From NCBI GenBank assembly GCA_040219735.1, contig JAVJRX010000012.1: a stretch of 64,000 nt of DNA. One strand, given 5' to 3'. Made by a program: the position numbers and the translations under genes. The DNA is from Coleofasciculus sp040219735 (lineage in GTDB: Bacteria; Cyanobacteriota; Cyanobacteriia; Cyanobacteriales; Coleofasciculaceae). The notes under the pieces were generated by a model. That model did no database searches, was not told where the DNA came from, and worked only from the letters and a program-made list of their open reading frames with translations. This document shows positions 15,721 to 24,583 of this stretch, piece after piece (within the stretch, counting starts at the first letter, position 1; every line of letters begins with the position of its first letter).

Positions 15721-18081
15721 CTAATCCCGATGCATTAATGGTCTTAGCGCATTTAATCCAGCTACGATCGCACTCCCATTATGCACCCCTGTGGCAACCA
15801 GGGGATGAAGTCCCACTGTTGAAGCCAGTCCCAAGGCGGCTAGGTTAGGAGTGACAGCTAGGGCGGTATTCTGCTGGACAATTCCCCGGGTTTGCTTGGC
15901 AATCGCGATCGCATCCAGTACACTGGCTAAACCATTCTCCATTAGCACTACATCCGCCGTTTCCCTCGCTACGGCTGAACCATCGCCAAAGGAAATCGAT
16001 ACATCCGCATAAGCTAGCGCCACGGAATCATTTAACCCATCTCCCGTAAACGCTAAGGTTTTCCCCTCTGCTTTTAACCGACGTACCACATCAGCTTTGG
16101 TTTGGGGGAAGGCTTCGGCGTGAACCTGAGACAAGGGAATATCTAATTCCTGCGCCACGGCGATGGCTTTGGTTTGGCTATCCCCCGTTAAAAGATGAAT
16201 CTCCATACCATACTCATGTTGCAACTGATGAATCACCCGGCGGCTTTCTAAGCGTAAGGGATCTTTATATTGAATCACCCCTTGGAATTCATCCTCACAA
16301 GCCACATAAATCAGCGAAGAATCGGCAGAAATGGGACAATCTTGCTGACACCCCCAGAGTTGACGACAACAGGGATGTTGATCATAAAAACAATCCACAC
16401 TAATCCCAGCTTGCCGCAAAAAGCGATCGCTGCCTACTAATACTCTCTCACCGTCAATTTCCGCCCGCACACCTAATCCGACTTCATAATCCCACTCACC
16501 ACGAGGTAAAATATCTATACCCTTCTCCTCTACATGACGCATTACCGCTTCAGCCACTGGATGAGTCAACCGTTGTTCTGCTGCTGCTGCAAGTTCTAAG
16601 ATACGTTGTGCCGACAAGCGATTGGTTACAGTTTCCACCGCAACAACTTGAATATTCCCCTGAGTTAAGGTTCCTGTCTTATCGAAAACAATTGTATCCA
16701 CCTGGGCAAGTTGTTCCAATGCCCGTCCCGAACGGATTAAAATACCATGGCGAGTGGCATGGGTGAGGGCGGCGAGAAAGGTGGTGGGAATGGAGACGCG
16801 CATCCCGGTGACAAAATCCAGGGTGAGGATAGACGCTGCTCTGGCGGGGTTACGAGTAATTGCCCAAACCCCAGTGGCGAGGAGAAACGCGGGCATAATT
16901 GACCGTTCTGCCAGTTGTGCGGCATAATTTTCCATACGGGTATCATGGACGGGGGCTTGCTGCACCAACTGAATACTCGCACCGGCACAGGTATCTGCCC
17001 CAACCCGTTCCACTTTGATATATAATTCCCCCGATCGCACTAATGTGGATGCATAGACGGTTTGTCCTGCTTCTCGTACCACAGGCATGGATTCCCCGGT
17101 GAGTTTCTGTTGATCAATCGTGGCATTTCCCCGCAACACCACGCCATCGACGGGAATTTGTTCCCCCGGATATACTATTACGGTGTCTCCAGGTTGTACC
17201 TGAGTTAAGGGAACCTGCTGTTTTTCACCGTTACAGTCCATCCAAGCATATTGTCCGATAGAATCGAGTAAATCTGTGGCTTTGGCATGAGTTGAACGAG
17301 CCGTGCGATCGCGGATAATATCTCCTAGTTCATGGAGTGTCATCATCAGGGCGGGAGTCAGCCAGTTTCCCTGAATTGAGGACAGAGTAATCGCTACCAA
17401 ATCCAAGCAATCGATAGTGAGTCGGTGTTCCCCCAGCAAACTAGCGATGGCACGTTTCGCCACAGGTAATCCCGCAACCGCGACAGAACCCGCCACCAGA
17501 GATTGAGGAATGGGGAGGCGCAACGGGCCCCCTAGCAGGGCGAGGAGGGTAGCTAGGGCGGGACGTTTGAGTTCAGACCAGTCATTTTCGTCTAGTGATT
17601 GGGGATTGGGATTTGAGGATTGGGACTCCCCAACTAGGGCGGGTTTAGTTAAGTTAGCGGTTTCTTGGGTAATGTTATCGGTCAAACCCGCCCCTACAAA
17701 TTGGCTCCTGTGCTCCCTATCTTGTTTTCCTGATGTTTGAATCAACGAAAGCAACACCCGACGCATCTGAACATCGGATAGCTGTTGATTGTTATAGGCA
17801 ATTACAATAGAGGCGGCGGGACGACGCACACGCACCTGAATCACCCCATCTTGGGACGCCATCAACGCTTCTAAACGATGGGCATAATCGGCATCATCTG
17901 CCAACCGGGGTACGCGAAATCGCACCCGTCCGGGAATCGAATGCACCACGCGACAATGGATTCTCCCAGAGGGTACAGCCTTGTTCCCTGACAGGTTTGC
18001 CTGATTGAAATCCTGGGAGTTATCATAACTGGCGTAGCCTGCGATAGCGTCCCATCGGCTGTCCAGATTTACCATGCTCAT
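15721..18081 (-). CDS. Heavy-metal-type (P1B) cation-transporting ATPase without CPC motif
   Basis: The 786-residue protein has an N-terminal domain with HSIPGRVRFRVPRL (about 47-60) that resembles a metal-binding domain without CxxC. After a repeat-derived linker (about 129-165) come membrane helices, the TGES actuator motif (LTGESMPV), the phosphorylated Asp in FDKTGTLT, the HP motif (LTHPVAEA) and GDGLNDSVAL. The membrane motif before DKTG, normally CPC or similar, reads FVTGMRVSIPTT, so the pump is not a standard copper ATPase. The downstream gene on the same strand direction belongs to iron uptake, which hints at iron or manganese, but the ion is undecided. Such pumps export metal ions using ATP. 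Confidence 0.85.
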   Translation of the reverse strand: MSMVNLDSRWDAIAGYASYDNSQDFNQANLSGNKAVPSGRIHCRVVHSIPGRVRFRVPRLADDADYAHRLEALMASQDGVIQVRVRRPAASIVIAYNNQQLSDVQMRRVLLSLIQTSGKQDREHRSQFVGAGLTDNITQETANLTKPALVGESQSSNPNPQSLDENDWSELKRPALATLLALLGGPLRLPIPQSLVAGSVAVAGLPVAKRAIASLLGEHRLTIDCLDLVAITLSSIQGNWLTPALMMTLHELGDIIRDRTARSTHAKATDLLDSIGQYAWMDCNGEKQQVPLTQVQPGDTVIVYPGEQIPVDGVVLRGNATIDQQKLTGESMPVVREAGQTVYASTLVRSGELYIKVERVGADTCAGASIQLVQQAPVHDTRMENYAAQLAERSIMPAFLLATGVWAITRNPARAASILTLDFVTGMRVSIPTTFLAALTHATRHGILIRSGRALEQLAQVDTIVFDKTGTLTQGNIQVVAVETVTNRLSAQRILELAAAAEQRLTHPVAEAVMRHVEEKGIDILPRGEWDYEVGLGVRAEIDGERVLVGSDRFLRQAGISVDCFYDQHPCCRQLWGCQQDCPISADSSLIYVACEDEFQGVIQYKDPLRLESRRVIHQLQHEYGMEIHLLTGDSQTKAIAVAQELDIPLSQVHAEAFPQTKADVVRRLKAEGKTLAFTGDGLNDSVALAYADVSISFGDGSAVARETADVVLMENGLASVLDAIAIAKQTRGIVQQNTALAVTPNLAALGLASTVGLHPLVATGVHNGSAIVAGLNALRPLMHRD
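17635..17697. repeat. GGGGCGGGTTT-type repeat inserted in frame in the ATPase gene
   Basis: This 63-bp element has the same ends as intergenic copies at 39716 and 54358 (left GGGCGGGTTTAGTT, right AAACCCGCCCCTAC). Being 21 codons long it keeps the reading frame and encodes residues about 129-149 of the ATPase (GAGLTDNITQETANLTKPAL). Just beside it a CCCAATC-type short repeat encodes the next linker residues. Confidence 0.75.
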
Positions 18082-18260
18082 GCCTCAGAAATCTTGATTG
18101 GTAGTTAGGCATTTCTACTGTAAAACCTTAAGGACGGTTAATTCACTCTCTGCAATTTTTATTCACAAATCATTAATATATTAGCTAATAATTTAAAAAA
18201 TATAATTGATATTTGTCACTATTTCATCAGATGTATGGTCATATAGTTGACATCACAGCC

Positions 18261-18449
18261 TTAAGGACACGATAGTATCGTGTCCCTACCCCATCAACCA
18301 TCTCTTGAATTACGGTAGGGGCATGGCACTGCCATGCCCTCTCATCATCAATATAGATCCTAATCCAATCCCACAGAAAGCCCTTTAACTGCCCGTTCTC
18401 AACTGAGTAAATAATGCGCGATCGCATCCCCTACCCCCTCTAAATCAAT
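18261..18449. repeat. Copy 1 of a 189-bp direct repeat
   Basis: This copy matches 18492-18680 almost exactly over its whole length (offset 231 bp). Inside are two palindromes: GGACACGATAGTATCGTGTCC-type (18265-18285) and GGCATGGCACTGCCATGCC (about 18322-18340). It lies in the spacer upstream of the P-type ATPase gene and downstream of feoA, outside both coding regions. Confidence 0.85.
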
Positions 18450-18491
18450 CCCACCTAAATAATCATGAACTAAACGTTTAAACCCCAACGT

Positions 18492-18680
18492 TTAAGGACA
18501 CGATAGTATCGTGTCCCTACCCCATCAACCATCTCTTGAATTACGGTAGGGGCATGGCAGTGCCATGCCCTCTCATCATCAATATAGATCCTGATCCAAT
18601 CCCACAGACATCCCTTTAACTGCCCGTTCTCAACTGAGTAAATAATGCGCGATCGCATCCCCTACCCCCTCTAAATCAAT
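18492..18680. repeat. Copy 2 of a 189-bp direct repeat
   Basis: This is the second copy of the repeat at 18261. Only a handful of bases differ, such as the centre of the GGCATGGCA palindrome and a few bases near 18590-18610. The two copies are separated by 42 bp. The minus strand between and into copy 1 reads HDYLGGIDLEGVGDAIAHYL before a stop, possibly a toxin-antitoxin (DUF86-like) relic; that reading is weak. Confidence 0.85.
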
Positions 18681-18812
18681 TAGAGTTCCCTCCCCTTGCA
18701 GGGGAGGGTTAGGGAGGGGTTTGTCTAGGGTAGAGACACGGCAATGCCACACCCTCTCCTCGTTAATCTAACTATCCCCAAAATCACCCTAAACCAGGTA
18801 TCCTTTGCCCCC

Positions 18813-19031
18813 TTACCGATGCAAATAAATCACCTTTGCCATTTCCCGATCCAACGCCGCACGAGTTCTGCCCACCTTAATAATATAAGAAGGAAACCGC
18901 TGCTCCAACAGAATCGGCATTCCAGGACTAATCCCCATCGCCATCAACTTCTGCAACGTCATCTCATCCTTCGTCTTTAACGCAGCAACGGTGCCGCTAT
19001 TTCCCCGTTTAACCGATGCTAGTGCAATCAT
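18813..19031 (-). CDS. feoA: FeoA family protein
   Basis: This 72-residue protein is an SH3-like FeoA: a Gly-rich start (SVKRGNSGTVAAL), LMAMGISPGMPILLEQRFP in the middle and the conserved Asp-Arg-Glu-(Met)-Ala turn LDREMAKVIYL at the end. FeoA helps the FeoB ferrous-iron permease, probably through protein contacts. It starts directly after the feoB permease stop on the same strand, so translation is likely coupled. Confidence 0.93.
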   Translation of the reverse strand: MIALASVKRGNSGTVAALKTKDEMTLQKLMAMGISPGMPILLEQRFPSYIIKVGRTRAALDREMAKVIYLHR

Positions 19032-20489
19032 TTAAATCGTTACTCCTAATCCATTTAACAAACCATTAACCAAATATCCCACAAAAAAGGCAAAGGGAAA
19101 AATAAACGCCACAATCGCCCAAGTTACTTTCGCCCCTCGCTCTTTCAACATCACTTGCAGTTGGGCAATACAAGGTAAAAACAGGGTTAACACAATCGCT
19201 GTCACCACCAACTGATTCCCCGTAAAAATACCCTGCTGTTGCATATCAAATAATCCAGCCGCGCCGTAATCCCGCCGGAAGAAACCATATAAAAAGATCG
19301 GCGCAGCTTCTCTGGGCAATCCTAACCCTAAAGCAATCGGCTCAATTCCCTGAATAATCCATCCAAACAACCCCGTCAAACGCCCAAACCAAATAATCAC
19401 CGATGCCCAAATAAATAGGGGCAGAATTTCCATAAAATACCACTTCATTCTGAGATAGGTTTTAACCAGAATGTTTTGTAGTTTGGGAAAGCGCAAGGGG
19501 GGGATTTCCATGTAAAAACTAGCGGGTTTTCCGGGAAGCAATCGGGCGGTTAAATACCCCGCAACCATAAAAATTGCCCCAATAACCCCACCCCAAATCA
19601 ACAACGCGGCGGGTTTTTGGGCTAATAATCCCACAATCACCCCCCACTGTGCCGCACAGGGAATGGCTAAGGATAACAAAAATGTGGCAATTAATCGTTC
19701 CCTTGTCGTTTCCAGGGTGCGGGTGACCAATGTTGCCATGGTGTCACAGCCCAATCCCAACACAATCGGAATCACCGCCCGCCCCGATAACCCGATCGCC
19801 TTAAACAGGTTATCCAGCATCAGGGATAATCGCGGCAGATAGCCACTGTCTTCCAGGAAGGAAAACATGAAAAAGAATGTGGCAACAACAGGTAAGACAA
19901 TCGCCACCGCATAGCGAATCCCCAGGGTAATAATTCCGTAGTCGTTGGCAATTAAATCTTGTAAGGGTTGCCAGGGCAAAATTACCGCTACTGTTTGGTT
20001 GACAACGGGATTAATATATGTTTCAAAAAAGGTTTCAATGGTATCCACCATCGTCCCCGCCCCGAATTCGCCGACAAATTTGTAAACCCCGTAATAAAGA
20101 ATTGCCAGCAAAATCGGAAATCCTGTCCAAGGATTCACCGTGAGTTGGTGCAGTCGTTCCGTTAACGGGGTTTTCCCCTGGTTCGATTCGCTGAGGACAT
20201 GTTGTTCGATCGCCCACGCCCGTTGCTGACGCGCCTTGGCAATAGCCGCGATTAGCGGTTCATCCAACTGACTCTCAGCATCTGCGATCGCGGCTTTAAT
20301 TTCCGCTTCTGTCTCCTGAATCTGAAGTTGTTGCCAAAGTGCGGGATCTTTTTGCAACAGGAGTAAGGCAATACTGCGCCGAGACAAAGGATAATCCTGG
20401 GATAGCGACAGCCGGGATAGCAGCGATTCCAGTTTCGCGATCGCAACCTCAATAGGTTCCGGATAAGCAACCTGACTTAACATAATCAC
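19032..20489 (-). CDS. feoB: FeoB permease part (gate domains), split FeoB
   Basis: This 485-residue protein starts with a helical spacer (about 1-110) and then has the FeoB membrane region: two Gate motifs, each with the conserved Cys block (VLGLGCDTMATLVTRTLET near 240 and LFLPCIAQLQ near 440), plus IPCAAQWGV. It moves Fe2+ into the cell. The G-domain is encoded separately upstream, overlapping by 41 bp in another frame, so FeoB is made as two chains. The start is GTG, with an ATG two codons later as the alternative. Upstream in the same frame there is a stop, so this is not one simple missed frame. Confidence 0.93.
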   Translation of the reverse strand: MIMLSQVAYPEPIEVAIAKLESLLSRLSLSQDYPLSRRSIALLLLQKDPALWQQLQIQETEAEIKAAIADAESQLDEPLIAAIAKARQQRAWAIEQHVLSESNQGKTPLTERLHQLTVNPWTGFPILLAILYYGVYKFVGEFGAGTMVDTIETFFETYINPVVNQTVAVILPWQPLQDLIANDYGIITLGIRYAVAIVLPVVATFFFMFSFLEDSGYLPRLSLMLDNLFKAIGLSGRAVIPIVLGLGCDTMATLVTRTLETTRERLIATFLLSLAIPCAAQWGVIVGLLAQKPAALLIWGGVIGAIFMVAGYLTARLLPGKPASFYMEIPPLRFPKLQNILVKTYLRMKWYFMEILPLFIWASVIIWFGRLTGLFGWIIQGIEPIALGLGLPREAAPIFLYGFFRRDYGAAGLFDMQQQGIFTGNQLVVTAIVLTLFLPCIAQLQVMLKERGAKVTWAIVAFIFPFAFFVGYLVNGLLNGLGVTI

Positions 20490-21069
20490 CCACCTTATAT
20501 TTCAAATCTCGTAAACCAATATTTAGTGCAGCCGCCATAGTCACAACCGGAATCCCTAATTCCATTTCCAGATGATCCCGGTGAATCTCAATCCCCAGTT
20601 GTTGGGCTTCATCGATCATGTTGACAGCTAACAGCACCGGCAAACCCGCTTCAATGAGCTGAAACGTCAGGGGAAGCATCCGCCCTAAGTTTTTGGCATC
20701 GACGACATGAATCACCAAGTCTACGGTTTCGCTGAGTAATAAATCCCGCGATACTTTTTCCTCTTCGGTAATCGGGAGTAGGGAATACATTCCCGGCGTA
20801 TCCACCACCGCAAACGGGCGATCCCCAACCGTCATCTGACCCCTAGAGACTTCCACTGTTGTACCGGGATAATTGGAGACGGTAACATAAGTACCCGTAA
20901 GGGCATTAAACAGAACACTTTTACCCACATTGGGCGTTCCCACCAAAGCCACTTGGGGAATGGGTTCAGTTTTCAGAGGTGATGGTTGCGGCGGTTTTCC
21001 CCACCATTTCCAGCCACTCCCTCTACTGGGCTTGTGGTGGCAAGTGTTTTGACATTTGTGACATTCCAT
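20449..21069 (-). CDS. feoB: FeoB G-domain part with Cys/His-rich N-terminus, split FeoB
   Basis: Residues about 38-190 form the GTPase domain: P-loop GTPNVGKS (about 44-51), switch I with NYPGTTVE, G3 DTPG, G4 NMID. The first 20 residues are rich in metal ligands (MECHKCQNTCHHKP), an unusual addition that could bind iron or zinc. The protein ends where the helical spacer would begin, and the spacer and permease continue in the next gene (overlap 41 bp). The likely role is to switch or regulate ferrous-iron uptake. A sequence like a Fur box (AATGAGAATTA) lies about 50 bp upstream. Confidence 0.92.
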   Translation of the reverse strand: MECHKCQNTCHHKPSRGSGWKWWGKPPQPSPLKTEPIPQVALVGTPNVGKSVLFNALTGTYVTVSNYPGTTVEVSRGQMTVGDRPFAVVDTPGMYSLLPITEEEKVSRDLLLSETVDLVIHVVDAKNLGRMLPLTFQLIEAGLPVLLAVNMIDEAQQLGIEIHRDHLEMELGIPVVTMAAALNIGLRDLKYKVGDYVKSGCLSGTY

Positions 21070-21104
21070 ATCTTCTTGACTCCGATGATGGGAAGCGAAT
21101 TCTG

Positions 21105-21140
21105 CAACTTGTTAAAAGTAATTCTCATTAAGTGTAGTCA
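21105..21140 (-). promoter_or_regulatory. Possible Fur box upstream of the feo genes
   Basis: On the minus strand this stretch reads CACTTAATGAGAATTACTTT, close to half of a Fur box with its AATGAGAATTA core. It lies about 50 bp upstream of the split feoB. Iron-dependent repression is expected for feo genes, but the second half-site is weak. Confidence 0.4.
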
Positions 21141-21441
21141 ATAATAACCTCGGTTTCTGTATCAGGTCTACCTTTTAAAAAAGCTTAATATTTGAGGGGG
21201 ATGAGGAACCTATTTAAGCTGAGATCCATTAACCGAATGTTGACATGTAAGTCTTCTTCTGTGTCCTGATCAAAGTCTAAACCCCTTGTCTCAATCTGAC
21301 AAGACGGATACAAACTGAAACAGATTCCCTTTGTCATTCGCGGGATTGGCGGCAACTTGGCGTTGGCTCTTCAGGAAACACTTAGTAATTTACCGAAATA
21401 TTTTTTAATAAAAGTTGAGAATAAGCCAATTCAATTTTAAG

Positions 21442-21507
21442 CAGGGTGGGCAAGAGCAATAAACCTGGAAATGCTCAGGTTATCAAGAGAGTGCTGTTGC
21501 CCACCTG
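21442..21507. repeat. Imperfect 66-bp hairpin in the feo upstream spacer
   Basis: CAGGGTGGGCAAGAGCA (21442-21458) pairs with TGCTGTTGCCCACCTG (21492-21507) with one mismatch and one bulge; a smaller CCTGG..CAGG arm sits inside. The 516-bp spacer around it shows no gene. It could be a terminator for the small gene downstream or a dispersed repeat. Confidence 0.5.
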
Positions 21508-21585
21508 AATCTTCTTTGTGTCCGTCACCCTGTCACCCTGTCATGGCGTCTTTTGTTGACTGATGGGTATTTCAGCCAAGCTGCA

Positions 21586-21819
21586 CTAGGATGACGAGTG
21601 ATTCGTCGCATACCGTTGCTCTGCCAGATCCCGGATCAGAGACAAGCGATTATAGAGGTACTCATTCAAAATATGCATTTCCTCAGAATTGAGACCTCGC
21701 TCTTGTTTGAGTTGCTTGAGTATCCACTGAACGAGACTGGCATCGTCAAGTTTCAGTAGCAGGTTAGTTTGAGTCGTTTCAATTAAAGACCACAACTGAC
21801 GCATCATTGTGGGGTTCAT
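21586..21819 (-). CDS. Conserved small hypothetical protein, 77 aa
   Basis: I place the start at the ATG before NPTMMRQLW because a strong Shine-Dalgarno sequence (AAGGAGATTGT) precedes it; the longer frame upstream lacks one. The protein is helical and acidic, with a regular pattern of Leu and Ile (LWSLIETTQTNLLLKLDDAS, then LVQWILKQL) and no cysteines. It looks like a small regulatory or adaptor protein of cyanobacteria, and I cannot name it. Confidence 0.65.
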   Translation of the reverse strand: MNPTMMRQLWSLIETTQTNLLLKLDDASLVQWILKQLKQERGLNSEEMHILNEYLYNRLSLIRDLAEQRYATNHSSS

Positions 21820-22011
21820 ACAATCTCCTTCCTTAGGTAAAATTGCAGCAGCCGAGAAATAAAGCTGGTTTTCCAGCGCTGTGTCGCGATCCCGCAAAGA
21901 GCACGACTCCTTTAAGAATTACTTAAGGATTGCTTGGTTTTTCTTACCATAGCTCATCTCGCCCAACCAACTCACGATTGTAGTGAGGATGATACAAGAG
22001 TTACCAAAGCC

Positions 22012-22404
22012 TTAACAAATTGAAAAATTACGTTGTAAAACTGACCAGCTATGTCGATTGACTGGGCGATCGGTTGTCGGTGAAGACTCGGACTGGTAAT
22101 GATTTCGGGGAAGTTCCTTGTCATCGGATGGAATGCCCAGGGCAATGTGCACAGCGGCGGCCAGCGCCATGACTGCCAGAGGCAAGAAAAACGAGAGAGC
22201 CAGCCAGCGCCAGCCAAGCCGCCATTGAATAGAACGCCAGAGCCAACTATGCAGCCCGTTCTGTCCACTGGCATACCTCACCACAGAGATCGCCGCGATA
22301 CCGGGGCCAAAAATCCCCGCGATAAACAGCACCATACCTAAGGTGGGCAACTGTGGTCTAACAACCGAAGACAGCAGCCAGCAGGCCCAAGACCATTGTG
22401 TTAA
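22012..22404 (-). pseudogene. Truncated CPBP-like membrane protease gene
   Basis: The minus-strand frame reads WSWACWLLSSVVRPQLPTLG, then FIAGIFGPGIAAISVV and a helix after RLGWRWLALSFFLPLAV. This matches the N-terminal region of CPBP (Abi) intramembrane proteases like the intact neighbour at 22441. The catalytic blocks (EExxxR, FxxxH) are absent and the frame ends in unrelated sequence; a proper start codon is also missing. It is a broken paralogue next to a working one. Confidence 0.55.
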
Positions 22405-22440
22405 TCACTCAGGAGCCTAACGGTTAGTTGGAACCAGATT

Positions 22441-23232
22441 TTAGCCTGCACAAACTCTTTTTCGGCGAGAGAGATTCGTTCTTCCAAACACGGCGATCAG
22501 GATGATAGCCACCACACAATTCAGAAGGACATACGAGATAGCAGACACTCCAGGTATAAATGCTCCAAATATGTTCAGCGAACCATGAAAAAGTGCCACG
22601 AGCAAAATACTGCCTTTAGTACTGTTGTAAATCCAAGTATAGATAAAAGCATTGGTCACGATCATGATGAACCAGAGGAAAGGAAACTCAGACATCGGGT
22701 TGCCTACCAAAAAGACAAGCGGCAAATGCCAAAAACCCCACAATATGCCCACTATGAGGGTGGCAGTCAAGGCATTATGTCGTTTCTGCAATCGTGGCAA
22801 TGCGAAACCACGCCACCCAATTTCTTCACAGGTATTGGCGAAGAAATTAATCACGAAACCAAAAATGGCGAAGAAAGATAAATTGCCTTGTGGCACTGCG
22901 ATTGTTACGGGCAAGCTAAGTAATTTTGTGACGACTTGTGCCGCAATTAAAAGAACAACAGGACCCAGCACCGCTACGATGTACCAGACTAGACCAACCC
23001 GCCATTGAATAAGCCCCTTATCAAATTCTTGCACCCCTGTCTTCCCATAGGCCACTTGTGACACAATAACAGCCGCAAGCGCAGGTCCAACGGCATAAAA
23101 GATGGAAAACAACTGAAAGTAAGGACTGTCAAATGGGGCAATATCTCGCGAGCCTAAGGCTGCTGATATCATGCCAAGCCATGAGAAGCTAAACGCTAAG
23201 ATGTAGAACCAAGTTACAGGATGTTTTTTCAT
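22441..23232 (-). CDS. CPBP family intramembrane glutamic metalloprotease
   Basis: This 263-residue protein has about eight membrane helices and the three CPBP (Abi) motifs: EEIGWRG near residue 138 (EExxxR), FWHLPL near 167 (FxxxH) and FHGSLN near 215 (HxxxN). Such enzymes cut membrane proteins; in bacteria they are often linked to bacteriocin immunity or regulated proteolysis, but the substrate is unknown. It stands beside a broken paralogue on the same strand, which suggests a duplication followed by loss. Confidence 0.88.
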   Translation of the reverse strand: MKKHPVTWFYILAFSFSWLGMISAALGSRDIAPFDSPYFQLFSIFYAVGPALAAVIVSQVAYGKTGVQEFDKGLIQWRVGLVWYIVAVLGPVVLLIAAQVVTKLLSLPVTIAVPQGNLSFFAIFGFVINFFANTCEEIGWRGFALPRLQKRHNALTATLIVGILWGFWHLPLVFLVGNPMSEFPFLWFIMIVTNAFIYTWIYNSTKGSILLVALFHGSLNIFGAFIPGVSAISYVLLNCVVAIILIAVFGRTNLSRRKRVCAG

Positions 23233-23547
23233 TACAAGTGGCCTTGACAGGGATATTTTTTAGATGGAATGCTCTCAAACCAGCACAGACTCAAGCGATC
23301 GCCGGAGCGACCTAGGCATCTTTGAACCCCTGCCAAACCGCACCACCAGATCGAGTCTGCTAGCTCCAAAGCCTTAACGAAATTAGGCCGCAAACCAGCT
23401 TCCTCCACGGGCATCGCTGTAATAAGTCCGGCAGAATCGTAATGGACTGATCGTCTATCTGAAACCGCCAGCACTAGGTGTTGTGACTGGAAGGGGCGAG
23501 GGTGCCATAGCGCACCAATTCCTTGAATTGGGCGGATTGTGCATGAG

Positions 23548-24510
23548 TCATGGTTCAGTCTCTGGAGGTGGCGTGGTCACACGATTGCTGCGAGTGAGAA
23601 AGCGGCCATTGAAGCGCACCGGCAATGGGTCGCCTGACAGGGGCATGGCTAAAGATCCCGGTCGCTGGGCGTGAATATGAAGGTGGGGTTCGGCGCTAGC
23701 CCCAGAATTGCCGACCTTGGCAATGGCGTCCCCGACTGCAACGGCCATGCCCGATTGCACCACGAGACTCTGGGGACGAAAATGGGCCAGGATGACCTCG
23801 AACGCACCGCAGCGCAGAATCACATGATTTCCAGCCCGGTTGACCAGGTCAATCTCTGGGATGGTCATATCTGGGAAGCCATCGATCGCCTGCACCACCT
23901 GACCTGCACAGGGAGCGAACACCGGCGCGCCGTAGATCAAGTACGCCGCAGGGTGCTTAGGAATGATGCCGCGCGATCGCAACCCCCACCGATTAACCTG
24001 AATGATATCGGTGCCGTAACTTTGGCCCCGGTAGTCTCGAAAACGCGGTACTGACTCGTCTAAAGTTTTTAGGTGGGCATTGATGCGAATATCGCTACCG
24101 CCATTGACGATCAAAAAATTGTCACCACGCAACGGAAAGGTGAGGTCAACAGCAGGCGCAGCAGCAGGAAACTGCCCCGTCCAACTGCGGGCTGCCTCAT
24201 TGCCTGCATACGCTCCAAAGGCCACGAAGCCCACAATCATCACCCAGCCCGGCCAGCTTAATGGCATCCGGCGCTTTGGCTGATGCCTCAGAAACCCCAA
24301 CGCCAACGCCAGTATAAACAGCACCCCATAGAGATAGGGCGTCCACCAAGGCGGAAAGACCCAGATGCCCATACGGGCGATCGCAACTAGGGCGATCGCC
24401 GTCATCAGGGATTGAATCCCAATACCCAGTAGATTGCGGGGCGGCACAAAAGCCAACCACCCAATCAAGATAAGGGGAAACAGAATCTGGGTCAGAATGA
24501 AGATCGTCAT
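23548..24510 (-). CDS. Membrane-anchored M23 family metallopeptidase
   Basis: Residues about 1-110 contain four hydrophobic helices. The C-terminal part (about 135-300) is an M23/LytM domain with the HxH block SAEPHLHIHAQ near 275 and an earlier zinc-ligand region GQSYGTDIIQVN near 163. In place of the usual HxGxD this shows SYGTD: the Asp ligand is present, the His is not, as in a subfamily that has QxYxxD. It also contains GAFEVILAHFRP. M23 enzymes cut peptidoglycan cross-bridges; activity here should be treated as likely but unproven. The base composition looks richer in G+C than the flanking region. Confidence 0.82.
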   Translation of the reverse strand: MTIFILTQILFPLILIGWLAFVPPRNLLGIGIQSLMTAIALVAIARMGIWVFPPWWTPYLYGVLFILALALGFLRHQPKRRMPLSWPGWVMIVGFVAFGAYAGNEAARSWTGQFPAAAPAVDLTFPLRGDNFLIVNGGSDIRINAHLKTLDESVPRFRDYRGQSYGTDIIQVNRWGLRSRGIIPKHPAAYLIYGAPVFAPCAGQVVQAIDGFPDMTIPEIDLVNRAGNHVILRCGAFEVILAHFRPQSLVVQSGMAVAVGDAIAKVGNSGASAEPHLHIHAQRPGSLAMPLSGDPLPVRFNGRFLTRSNRVTTPPPETEP

Positions 24511-24583
24511 CGCAGGCCTCGTTATTGCATCTTTTTAATCAGCATAGATTTCTTCAGATCGGGCTTTCTGAAACTACTCATGA

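Noticed and set aside
18239..18658. Two near-identical 62-codon frames as a duplicated gene
   Set aside because: The frames are part of the 189-bp repeat, contain palindromes and HIP1 sites, and lack a ribosome site. The duplication is of repeat DNA, not of a gene.
20449..20489. Sequencing error splitting feoB
   Set aside because: A stop in the permease frame just upstream of its start, plus overlap with a proper GTG/ATG start, argue for two genes. An indel is not excluded, so the case is listed as a finding.
23232..23474. 80-residue open frame on the minus strand just upstream of the CPBP gene
   Set aside because: Residue mix and the lack of a ribosome site or homologue give no support. 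It overlaps the CPBP start codon region. It may be a relic, but I could not read one.
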